This document shows, piece after piece, positions 22,958-28,904 of a stretch of DNA of 34,182 nt; position 1 is the first letter of the stretch; every line of letters starts with the position of its first letter. Below the pieces are notes generated by a model that had not been told where the DNA came from, made no database searches, and saw nothing but the letters and a program-made list of their open reading frames with translations. The stretch is from positions 1 through 34,182 of the IMG/VR virus record IMGVR_UViG_3300046167_000066; one strand, written 5' to 3'. Both the position numbers and the translations under genes were made by a program. Source of the stretch: a virus.

Positions 22958-23702
22958 GAATTATGAGCATAAAGAACTATTATCTAAAATGGATGATGAT
23001 TCTTTCTACTATGGAGAATTAAACAAACTAGCTTTAAGCAGTTCTTCACTTAAACTATTATTATCAAGTCCTAAGACTTATAAGCACGTTACTAAGTATG
23101 GTAATCCTGAAACACAACCTTTAAGAGATGGGTGGTTATTTCATACAGCTATATTAGAACCTCACGTTTTTAATGCACAGATATTTGTAGATGTTGCAAG
23201 TAAGAATACTAAGGCATATAAACTAGCTAAAGAGGAACACGGTAAAGTATTTACAATGTCAGAAAAGAATAAAGCTGAAAAGTTAGCAGATGCATTCTTT
23301 AGAAATGAACACGCACTTAAACTAATAACAGATTGTGAGTTTGAAGTTCCTGCAATAGGAAATGTATGTGGTTATCCTTTTAGAGGTAAAGCAGATGTTC
23401 TTGGAAAAGATAGAATAGTAGACTTAAAAACTACAACAGACATAAAAGGCTTTCCTTATGCTGCAAAGAAATATGGATATGATGTTCAATGTTATTTATA
23501 TTGTAATCTATTTAATGTGGGATATGAACAATTCAAATTCTTAGTAATGGACAAAGGAAGTTTAGATATTGGTGTATGGGATTGTTCTGAAGAATTTTAC
23601 TTAGAAGGTAAAAGAAAAGTAGAGAAGGCAGTAGACATCTTTGAAACCTTCTTTGTTAATGGAGCAGACTTAGATGATTATGTACTGACAGGTACTTTAT
23701 GA
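22935..23702 (+). CDS. RecE-like exodeoxyribonuclease (PDDEXK, DUF3799 type)
   Basis: 255 residues matching the putative exodeoxyribonuclease 8 family: N-terminal LALSSSSLKLLLSSPKTYKH, then WLFHTAILEPH. The active site is spread over GKADVLG and IVDLKTTTD (about residues 155-175), with a Gln-Tyr helix (KYGYDVQCYLYCNLF) after it. The enzyme resects double-stranded ends 5'-3' for single-strand annealing recombination; an annealing partner is not obvious nearby. With NinG and the SSB it suggests recombination-dependent late replication. It overlaps both neighbours. Confidence 0.75.
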   Translation: MIQLLDGKNYEHKELLSKMDDDSFYYGELNKLALSSSSLKLLLSSPKTYKHVTKYGNPETQPLRDGWLFHTAILEPHVFNAQIFVDVASKNTKAYKLAKEEHGKVFTMSEKNKAEKLADAFFRNEHALKLITDCEFEVPAIGNVCGYPFRGKADVLGKDRIVDLKTTTDIKGFPYAAKKYGYDVQCYLYCNLFNVGYEQFKFLVMDKGSLDIGVWDCSEEFYLEGKRKVEKAVDIFETFFVNGADLDDYVLTGTL

Positions 23703-23824
23703 AAGAACTAATACAAGACATAGACATCATAATAGATGCTATAGATATGGGAGATAGTGAAGATGCAATAAAAATGCTCCAGGAGATACAAAGAGAATTA
23801 AAAATTAAATTATTATTATTATGA
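23699..23824 (+). CDS. Small acidic protein, 41 aa
   Basis: MKELIQDIDIIIDAIDMGDSEDAIKMLQEI..., one or two amphipathic helices with strong Asp/Glu/Ile content. It starts with an ATGA overlap on the nuclease gene and overlaps the next start by 4 nt, so translation would be coupled. Function unknown. Confidence 0.5.
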   Translation: MKELIQDIDIIIDAIDMGDSEDAIKMLQEIQRELKIKLLLL

Positions 23825-24243
23825 AAAAGAGAGCTTTAGATATAGCAAGACAAGTAAGTAACCTTGCAGAGTTAAATCCATTTGACAATACAAGACAAAG
23901 AGAATATGTAGAGGTAAGAGCTTTGATCTGCTTAATACTAAACAAATATCTAGGAGTAGGATTAACAAGAATAGCAAACTTCTTCAAGGAGAATGGAAAG
24001 AATATGCATCACGCTAATGTATTGCATTTAGTAAGGAGTTTTGATACTTACAAGTTCTACAATAAAAACCTGGACAAGTGGTTAGACATAGTAATCAATG
24101 ATATTGATGATGTGGGAAATGAAAACAAAAGAACACTTATAAGACATCGTATTAAATATCTTACTAATAAAGACATAGATGAATTAGCTCTTTACACAGA
24201 GGATATGTATAATAAAGTTTTACAAAAAGAAGAACTTAGTTGA
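23821..24243 (+). CDS. DnaA domain IV-like DNA-binding protein
   Basis: 140 residues. Residues about 22-75 (REYVEVRALICLILNKYLGVGLTRIANFFKENGKNMHHANVLHLVRSF, quoted in part elsewhere) match the helix-turn-helix and signature of the DnaA C-terminal DNA-binding domain. LTRIANFF takes the place of LPEIGRAF, and NMHHANVLHLV that of DHTTVIHAV. No AAA+ domain is present. It may bind host DnaA boxes or a phage origin, or act as a transcription factor. It overlaps the methyltransferase start (TTGA). Confidence 0.65.
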   Translation: MKKRALDIARQVSNLAELNPFDNTRQREYVEVRALICLILNKYLGVGLTRIANFFKENGKNMHHANVLHLVRSFDTYKFYNKNLDKWLDIVINDIDDVGNENKRTLIRHRIKYLTNKDIDELALYTEDMYNKVLQKEELS

Positions 24244-25304
24244 ATCACTTAGACTTATTTAGTGGCATCGGAGGTTTTAGTCTAGGACTTAAAAGAGTAT
24301 TTAATATTAAGCATTCTTACTTTTCAGAAATACATAAGTATGCAATAGATGTATATAAACATAATTTTAAAAACAGTACTTATGTCAAATCAGTTACAGA
24401 TATTCGAGGAGGGGACTTACCAAGAATCGATGTTATCACTTTCGGAAGTCCTTGTCAAGACTTTAGCCTGGCAGGAAAGAGAAAAGGAATGGATGGGGAA
24501 AGATCAAGTCTTATCACCGAAGCAATTAGGCTTATCAAAGAATGCAGACCAAGTTTTTTTATCTGGGAAAATGTTAAAGGAACTTTCTCCTCAAACTCTG
24601 GCGAAGACTTTTGGGCTATTATCCAAGCCTTTACAAACATTGGGGGTTATAGACTTGAATGGCAACTGCTTAATACAAAGTGGTTTCTACCCCAAAATAG
24701 AGAGAGAATCTACCTTGTCGGATGTCTTGGAGAAGGAAGTGGGAAACAAATATTTCCTATCACAGAAAACAGTAGAGAGACTAATGAGCTACAAGGACAA
24801 CAAGCAAATACCTGTACACTCACAACAAGATACAAAGACTCACAAGGAAATGGGAGTTACATTATTGAACGTGAACTCGATGAAAAAGAAGAAATAATTG
24901 TAGGAGACTTTAGAAATGATGAAGGCTTTAGACCAAGAAAGGATGGAGACTCTCCTTGTTTAGCAACTAGGAGATGTAGTGAAACAGATATTTCTACTAT
25001 GCCACCAATAATAAAACCAACACAAATAGGTAATAGTAAAAAATTTGGTAATGCAGTTGGTAAACATAATCAGGATGCTTTTACACTTCGTTCAGCAAAT
25101 CCAAATGGAGTTATACTTAATCAATCTATTAGAAGACTAACTCCTGTTGAATGTGAAAGACTACAAGGATTTCCTGATAATTGGACAAAGAATGGTATGG
25201 AGCTTGGTGAAATATCAGATACACAAAGATATAAGATGTGTGGTAATGCAGTAACAGTAGATGTAGTAGAAGCAGTAGCTAAAAAAATTAAAGAATCATT
25301 GTGA
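24240..25304 (+). CDS. C5-cytosine DNA methyltransferase
   Basis: A 354-residue Dcm-type enzyme, start TTG at 24240. Motif I is LDLFSGIGGF (4-13), motif IV GSPCQDF with catalytic Cys72, motif VI ENVKG (110-114) and motif VIII QNRER (152-156). Motif IX is RRLTPVECERLQGFP and motif X GNAVTVDVVEAVA near the end. The target-recognition region lies between about 165 and 300. No cognate restriction enzyme is adjacent, so it most likely protects phage DNA from host restriction. Between 24395 and 24890 the gene avoids ATA before A/G and uses ATC/ATT for Ile, unlike the rest of the genome, and a long +1 frame is open there. Confidence 0.85.
   Translation: MNHLDLFSGIGGFSLGLKRVFNIKHSYFSEIHKYAIDVYKHNFKNSTYVKSVTDIRGGDLPRIDVITFGSPCQDFSLAGKRKGMDGERSSLITEAIRLIKECRPSFFIWENVKGTFSSNSGEDFWAIIQAFTNIGGYRLEWQLLNTKWFLPQNRERIYLVGCLGEGSGKQIFPITENSRETNELQGQQANTCTLTTRYKDSQGNGSYIIERELDEKEEIIVGDFRNDEGFRPRKDGDSPCLATRRCSETDISTMPPIIKPTQIGNSKKFGNAVGKHNQDAFTLRSANPNGVILNQSIRRLTPVECERLQGFPDNWTKNGMELGEISDTQRYKMCGNAVTVDVVEAVAKKIKESL
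24382..24897 (+). CDS. Overlapping +1-frame ORF inside the methyltransferase
   Basis: An open frame of 171 codons plus stop from ATG 24382 (ATG 24349 would add 11), wholly inside the methyltransferase. It reads MSNQLQIFEEGTYQESM..., then a Lys/Leu-rich middle, then ESTLSDVLEKEV and KYFLSQKTVERLM. The last part reminds me of an LxDVLExxVxxKYYLSxK segment found in other C5 methyltransferases and in phage proteins encoded beside them; that is memory, not a search. The host gene's Ile codons shift to ATC/ATT over this span and the first ATA followed by A ends the ORF. It could be a dual-coding gene or the relic of a compensated frameshift. Confidence 0.4.
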   Translation: MSNQLQIFEEGTYQESMLSLSEVLVKTLAWQEREKEWMGKDQVLSPKQLGLSKNADQVFLSGKMLKELSPQTLAKTFGLLSKPLQTLGVIDLNGNCLIQSGFYPKIERESTLSDVLEKEVGNKYFLSQKTVERLMSYKDNKQIPVHSQQDTKTHKEMGVTLLNVNSMKKKK

Positions 25305-25305
25305 A

Positions 25306-25337
25306 CAAAAATTTAATTTATTTTTCGATATATAGAT
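25306..25337 (+). promoter_or_regulatory. Late promoter-like element D (before terminase)
   Basis: CAAAAAT at 25306-25312, a 13-nt spacer, CGATATATA from 25326. The base 12 nt after CG starts ATA, not ATG, and no ORF follows there. The terminase ATG is 36 nt further on, so this site would give a short AT-rich leader, unlike the other copies. Begins 2 nt after the methyltransferase stop. Confidence 0.6.
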
Positions 25338-25373
25338 ATACAAAAGATTAATTAATTAATTTATATTAATTCT

Positions 25374-25622
25374 ATGGATGGTAGAAAAAACAATGGTGGA
25401 CATTCAACAAAAGGTAGGGCAGGTAGAAAACCTAAGCAAGAGGAAGTACAATTAATAGAGAAACTTACTCCATTAGAACCTTTAGCATTTGAAGCTCTTA
25501 AAGATGGCTTAGAGAAAAAAGACTTTAAGTTTGTTCAGCTTTACTATAATTACTTTGCAGGTAAACCAAAAGAAACAAAGGATATAACTATAAACGAAGA
25601 TGTACCTTTATTCATTGATTAA
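25374..25622 (+). CDS. Terminase small subunit (putative)
   Basis: 82 residues, with a basic N-terminus (NGGHSTKGRAGRKPKQ) typical of small terminase subunits, two helices (LIEKLTPLEPLAFEALKDGL, FKFVQLYYNYFAGKPKE) and an acidic tail. It overlaps the large subunit ATG by one base (TAATG). It would recognise the packaging start site and regulate the large subunit. Shorter than usual (about 140), so it may lack part of the oligomerisation core. Confidence 0.65.
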   Translation: MDGRKNNGGHSTKGRAGRKPKQEEVQLIEKLTPLEPLAFEALKDGLEKKDFKFVQLYYNYFAGKPKETKDITINEDVPLFID

Positions 25623-26791
25623 TGTTTACAAAAACAGAAGCAGTAATAAAACTCAGAGAATTAGGTAGTAGAATAAGAATAGTAAGAGGAGGTTCTTCTG
25701 CAGGTAAGACAATAGCTATTCTAATGATACTTATTGACTATGCTATTAAAAACAACAACAAAGAAATAAGTGTAGTAGCAGAATCAGTCCCACACTTACG
25801 TAGAGGAGCTTTAAAGGACTTTCTTAATATACTTAAACAAACTAATAGGTATGATGAGAGAAAGTTCAACAAATCAACTCTAAAGTATCAATTCAGCACA
25901 GGTTCTTATATAGAGTTCTTCTCCACAGATCAACCTGACAAATTAAGAGGAGCAAGAAGAACAGACTTATTTATTAATGAGTGCAATAACATTCCTAGCT
26001 TTGAGGTGTATCAACAACTTGCAGTAAGAACATCAGGTACTGTGTGGTTAGATTACAACCCAAGTAACATCTTCTGGGTAGATAAAGAACTAATAGGACA
26101 AGAAGATACAGACTTCCTCACATTAACATATAAAGACAATGACAGCTTACCATCTTCAATAGTAAAAGAAATAGAGAAAGCTAAAGATAAAGCTAAGACA
26201 TCTACTTATTGGGCTAATTGGTGGAAAGTATATGGACTAGGAGAGATAGGTAGTTTAGAAGGAGTATGTATTCCTGATTGGAAGTACATTGATAGTATTC
26301 CTTATGAAGCTAGGTTATTATGTGGAGGATTAGATTTTGGATATAGCATAGACCCTAGTACGATTATCTTATTATACAAATGGAACAATGCTTACATATA
26401 TGATGAGATACTATATCAAAAAGGAATGCTTAATAGAGACATAAGTAGATTTCTAAAAGATAATAGTATAACTACTCATCTATGGGCAGACTCAGCAGAA
26501 CCAAAGAGTATTAGTGAGATCAGAGCTTATGGTCATAAAATTTCAGGAGTAACTAAAGGCAGAGATTCAGTAGTCTATGGTATCAACTTAATAAATCAAA
26601 ATGAAATCTATGTAACCTCCAGGTCTAAGAATCTAATCAAAGAACTACAAGGATATATATGGGCTAAAGACAAAGAAGGTAATAACATACAGAAACCTAC
26701 AGGAACTCATCCTGACTGTATTGATGCAGCTCGATATTGTTTAATGATGCAGTTAGAGAATCCTAACAGAGGTAGATATACTATTCAGTAG
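25622..26791 (+). CDS. terL: Terminase large subunit (packaging ATPase and nuclease)
   Basis: 389 residues, PBSX/Terminase_3 type. The N-terminal ATPase has Walker A GGSSAGKT (about 19-26), the LRGARRTDLFINECN Walker B region (about 110-125) and a coupling-type WLDYNPSN motif. The C-terminal RNase-H-like nuclease has GGLDFGYSIDPS (first Asp), HLWADSAEPKSI (second Asp) and HPDCIDAARYCLM (last Asp). It cuts concatemers and pumps DNA through the portal. Driven with the small subunit from element D. A small hairpin (GCGAA...TTCGC) follows the stop. Confidence 0.9.
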   Translation: MFTKTEAVIKLRELGSRIRIVRGGSSAGKTIAILMILIDYAIKNNNKEISVVAESVPHLRRGALKDFLNILKQTNRYDERKFNKSTLKYQFSTGSYIEFFSTDQPDKLRGARRTDLFINECNNIPSFEVYQQLAVRTSGTVWLDYNPSNIFWVDKELIGQEDTDFLTLTYKDNDSLPSSIVKEIEKAKDKAKTSTYWANWWKVYGLGEIGSLEGVCIPDWKYIDSIPYEARLLCGGLDFGYSIDPSTIILLYKWNNAYIYDEILYQKGMLNRDISRFLKDNSITTHLWADSAEPKSISEIRAYGHKISGVTKGRDSVVYGINLINQNEIYVTSRSKNLIKELQGYIWAKDKEGNNIQKPTGTHPDCIDAARYCLMMQLENPNRGRYTIQ

Positions 26792-26823
26792 ATAAAGCGA
26801 ATTTATTGTTCGCATTGCGATTC

Positions 26824-26831
26824 TATGTTTG
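26824..26831 (+). promoter_or_regulatory. Possible Bacteroidota -7 element after terminase
   Basis: TATGTTTG matches TAnnTTTG and a TTG lies 15 nt upstream (26806-26808), shorter than the usual 19. It would start a transcript about 10-20 nt before the ATA-start candidate at 26855. Confidence 0.35.
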
Positions 26832-26854
26832 TTTTATAATAAGCCATAAGGCAC

Positions 26855-27148
26855 ATAACTAAAAAACTAGAAACTTTCGAAACATTAATCCAAGATTACA
26901 CAGAACAAGGAAAAGCTGATTTAATAGATTTTATTATGTCAGACAAAGAAGCATTATCTCACTTAAAATTATTATTAATAGAAACTGATAATGACTTATT
27001 AGAATACAGATATAATTGGTTTGCTAATTATATTGAATATCAAAACGACTTAAATGGGAATCAAGATGAAATACTTTTTTATAATCTTAAAAGGTTTTTA
27101 TTTGAATTTGTAGAAGCCAAGAAGTTATTAGATAAAAACTTAGATTAA
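26855..27148 (+). CDS. Unknown acidic protein; start codon uncertain (ATA 26855 or ATG 26936)
   Basis: The frame is open from 26843 and gives a natural-looking N-terminus if ATA at 26855 is read as Met: (M)TKKLETFETLIQDYTEQGK, 97 residues. The first ATG is at 26936 (70 residues). No ATG, GTG or TTG occurs further upstream in frame, and the upstream 27 codons look coding. Either a rare AUA start is used, a base was miscalled, or the shorter form is right. The protein is helical with ETDNDLLEYRYNWFANYIEY and YNLKRFLFEFVEAKKLLD. No family recognised. Confidence 0.5.
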   Translation: MTKKLETFETLIQDYTEQGKADLIDFIMSDKEALSHLKLLLIETDNDLLEYRYNWFANYIEYQNDLNGNQDEILFYNLKRFLFEFVEAKKLLDKNLD

Positions 27149-27154
27149 ATTAAA

Positions 27155-27228
27155 TGCGAGATAGAGCAGTTGGTCAGCTCGTTAGGCTCATAACCTAAAG
27201 GTCGGAGGTTCGAATCCTCCTCTCGCAA
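27155..27228 (+). tRNA. tRNA with anticodon CAU (Met or lysidine-type Ile2)
   Basis: A full cloverleaf: acceptor TGCGAGA/TCTCGCA (7 bp), D-stem GAGC/GCTC, anticodon stem TTAGG/CCTAA with loop CTCATAA, T-stem GGAGG/CCTCC with loop TTCGAAT. The discriminator base is A and CCA is not encoded. Anticodon CAU is shared by Met tRNAs and by tRNA-Ile2, which reads AUA after lysidine modification. The first pair is a normal T-A, so it is not an initiator by that criterion. AUA is the dominant Ile codon here, so the Ile2 option matters. Confidence 0.9.
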
Positions 27229-27248
27229 CTAAAAATATTTATTAAAAA

Positions 27249-27281
27249 TTGTTAATAATATAAATAATTGTTGTAGATTAG
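27249..27281 (+). promoter_or_regulatory. Early promoter candidate P3
   Basis: TTG at 27249-27251 in the same TTGTTAATAA context as P2, then 22 nt, then TAGATTAG at 27274-27281, matching P2's TATATTAG variant. It precedes the gene at 27322, whose leader is A-rich (AACAAAACAAAATG). Confidence 0.45.
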
Positions 27282-27321
27282 CTGCATAATTGCAACGAAG
27301 CAGTTATAAAAACAAAACAAA

Positions 27322-27564
27322 ATGAAACAATTTATTAAAGAAACCGAAAGAGAAAGTAAAGAATGGAATGAACCTATATTTATTCAATTCAGAACAAAAA
27401 GAGATGATATAGGTCACATTACAAAACGTACTCCAAGTTGGAATAATCAAGGTGAATGGTCTATAGAATTTAATTGTAAATGTGTACACATATCTAAGAC
27501 TTTAGATTCAGTAGTTAAGAAACTTGAAAGCTTAGGTGTAAGACAATCAGATTTATTTTTTTAA
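27322..27564 (+). CDS. Unknown small protein, 80 aa
   Basis: MKQFIKETERESKEWNEPIFIQFR..., a mixed alpha/beta pattern with strands PIFIQFRTK and GEWSIEFNCKCVHI and a C-terminal helix. First gene of a short operon with its own early-type promoter, between packaging and tail modules. The leader ACAAAACAAAATG is repeated before the next gene. Such isolated small early genes are often host-takeover or anti-defence factors, but nothing in the sequence proves it. Confidence 0.6.
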   Translation: MKQFIKETERESKEWNEPIFIQFRTKRDDIGHITKRTPSWNNQGEWSIEFNCKCVHISKTLDSVVKKLESLGVRQSDLFF

Positions 27565-27589
27565 GTCATATATTAATAAACAAAACAAA

Positions 27590-27778
27590 ATGAAAAAGAA
27601 CTTAATATTTTACAAACACAAATTGTTTCAATACACAGATGATAGAGATGAAACTTGGTATGAACTTGTATGGTTCAAAGATTATGGAACTAAAAAACAA
27701 GAAATACAATACAAAAGTTTTGATACTGTAAAACAAGCAGAGAAATTTATTAAATTTCAAGAAAACTTAATTAACTAA
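27590..27778 (+). CDS. Unknown small protein, 62 aa
   Basis: MKKNLIFYKHKLFQYTDDRDETWYELVWFKDYG... a compact beta-rich pattern with many aromatics, then a helix (VKQAEKFIKFQENL). It shares the ACAAAACAAAATG leader with the gene upstream and is followed by a terminator. No family recognised. Confidence 0.55.
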   Translation: MKKNLIFYKHKLFQYTDDRDETWYELVWFKDYGTKKQEIQYKSFDTVKQAEKFIKFQENLIN

Positions 27779-27785
27779 CAACAAC

Positions 27786-27809
27786 AGGGAGTGTAACAGC
27801 TCCCTTTTT
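27786..27809 (+). terminator. Rho-independent terminator
   Basis: GGGAG, TGTAACAG loop, CTCCC, then five T. It ends the two-gene early operon. Confidence 0.75.
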
Positions 27810-27819
27810 AAACTTAGAT

Positions 27820-27933
27820 ATGAATAAGCAAAACAAAAAACTAATAAAGACATTACTAAAGCTCCACAACAAAAAAGAAATATCTGCTAAGACTTGTGCA
27901 GATACAATCTTTAGAATCATCAAGAATCAATGA
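27820..27933 (+). CDS. Small basic protein, 37 aa
   Basis: MNKQNKKLIKTLLKLHNKKEISAKTCADTIF..., basic and helical. Overlaps the next small ORF by 4 nt (ATGA), which supports both being genes. Function unknown. Confidence 0.4.
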   Translation: MNKQNKKLIKTLLKLHNKKEISAKTCADTIFRIIKNQ

Positions 27934-28037
27934 AAGAGATATATATAAAAAAGATAACTGCAAGTGCTTTAGAAATGCCTGTAGAAAAAAGAAAACAATT
28001 AATAATAGAATTAACTAAATCATTACTAAAAAAATAA
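27930..28037 (+). CDS. Small protein, 35 aa
   Basis: MKEIYIKKITASALEMPVEKRKQLIIELTKSLLKK, quoted in pieces elsewhere: an N-terminal strand and one amphipathic helix with a Pro turn. Starts on the upstream stop (ATGA) and ends 2 nt before the next ATG. It may be a regulatory peptide; unrecognised. Confidence 0.4.
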   Translation: MKEIYIKKITASALEMPVEKRKQLIIELTKSLLKK

Positions 28038-28039
28038 TT

Positions 28040-28153
28040 ATGTTCAAACCAATAATAAGATTCATCAAGCAAGATAAAAATAATATATGGTGGCTACTTA
28101 GCTTTTATGCAGTAGCATTACTAATAACAATACTGTTGACAATACAGATATAA
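28040..28153 (+). CDS. Small membrane protein, 37 aa
   Basis: MFKPIIRFIKQDKNNIWW then a transmembrane segment (about residues 18-37, LLSFYAVALLITILLTIQI). Last of three tiny genes before the terminator at 28179. Unknown role; topology only. Confidence 0.45.
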   Translation: MFKPIIRFIKQDKNNIWWLLSFYAVALLITILLTIQI

Positions 28154-28178
28154 TTAAGTAAAGGTTGTTTTGTTTGGA

Positions 28179-28211
28179 AAGGGGGTAGCAGAAATGTTAC
28201 CCTTTTTTTTT
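28179..28211 (+). terminator. Rho-independent terminator before the tail operon
   Basis: GGGTAGC (28183-28189), loop AGAAAT, GTTACCC (28196-28202), then nine or more T. It insulates the tail operon from upstream transcription. Confidence 0.85.
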
Positions 28212-28221
28212 ATGTATATGT

Positions 28222-28253
28222 CAAAAATGCTTCTAAAATTTCGATATATATAT
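28222..28253 (+). promoter_or_regulatory. Late promoter-like element E (before tail operon)
   Basis: CAAAAAT at 28222-28228, a 13-nt spacer, CGATATATA from 28242, ATG at 28254, exactly 12 nt after CG. It lies right behind a strong terminator, as expected for a true promoter, and fixes the start of the chaperone gene at 28254 rather than at the upstream in-frame ATG 28170. Confidence 0.65.
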
Positions 28254-28904
28254 ATGAAAGTAGAAATAAACGTGCCTAATGATTTAAAAGAAATCAAGCT
28301 GCACCAATATCAGAAGTTCCTAAAGCTCCAAGAAAAGAGTGTAGATGAAAAGTTCTTAGCTTCTAAGATGATAGAAGTCTTCTGTGGTTTAAAGCTCACA
28401 GATGCTCTTAAAATGAAAGTAGCAGATGTCTATGCTATTACAGGAATACTTGGAGATATGTTTAATCAGAAACCTAAGCTAGTAAAGAAGTTTAAAATGA
28501 ATGGTGTAGAATATGGATTCATACCTGACTTAGATCAGATGAGTTTAGGAGAATACATTGACCTGGACACTTACTTAGGAGATTGGGAAAATATCCATAG
28601 AGCTATGAATGTTCTATACAGACCTATCAAACATAAGTATTCAGAAAAATACAATATAGAGGAGTATAATATAGATCATCCCGAGAAGATGCAAAATATG
28701 CCAATGGATGCAGTATTAAGTTCTGTGCTTTTTTTTTATCATTTAGGAATCGACTTGTCGAAAGCTATGATGAATTATTTGGAGGACAAACAGGAAACGA
28801 ATTTAGTGCAATATCTCAATTCGGAACTAAATGGGGATGGTATCAATCAATTTACGGACTCGCTCAGGGAGATATTAGACGATTTGAAAATATCACTAAG
28901 TTAA
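28254..28904 (+). CDS. Tail assembly chaperone, short (unshifted) form
   Basis: 216 residues from MKVEINVPND, comparable to lambda gpG. A helical core (LHQYQKFLKLQEKSVDEKFLASKMIEVFCGL, MKVADVYAITGILGDMF) is followed by YGFIPDLDQMSLGEYIDLDTYLGDW, a pattern common to chaperones of Bacteroidota phages. Near codon 161 the message carries the slippery T TTT TTT, after which this frame switches to unusual codons (TTG, TCG, ACG, CTC, AGG) until the stop at 28902. That is what double coding would cause. The upstream start at 28170 is rejected because element E and the terminator overlap it. Confidence 0.7.
   Translation: MKVEINVPNDLKEIKLHQYQKFLKLQEKSVDEKFLASKMIEVFCGLKLTDALKMKVADVYAITGILGDMFNQKPKLVKKFKMNGVEYGFIPDLDQMSLGEYIDLDTYLGDWENIHRAMNVLYRPIKHKYSEKYNIEEYNIDHPEKMQNMPMDAVLSSVLFFYHLGIDLSKAMMNYLEDKQETNLVQYLNSELNGDGINQFTDSLREILDDLKISLS

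Noticed and set aside
24240-25304. A restriction-modification system
   Set aside because: No restriction endonuclease gene is adjacent. The PD-(D/E)XK-like proteins at 21860 and 22935 belong to the replication/recombination operon, so an orphan protective methyltransferase is the simpler reading.
26797-26813. GCGAA...TTCGC hairpin after the large terminase gene as a terminator or packaging site
   Set aside because: The stem is only 5 bp with no T-run, and there is no repeat of the site elsewhere. Not enough to call.
28170-28253. Earlier in-frame ATG for the tail chaperone
   Set aside because: The added N-terminus would be encoded by the terminator hairpin, its T-run and promoter-like element E. 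ATG 28254 has the exact 12-nt spacing seen at other late genes.
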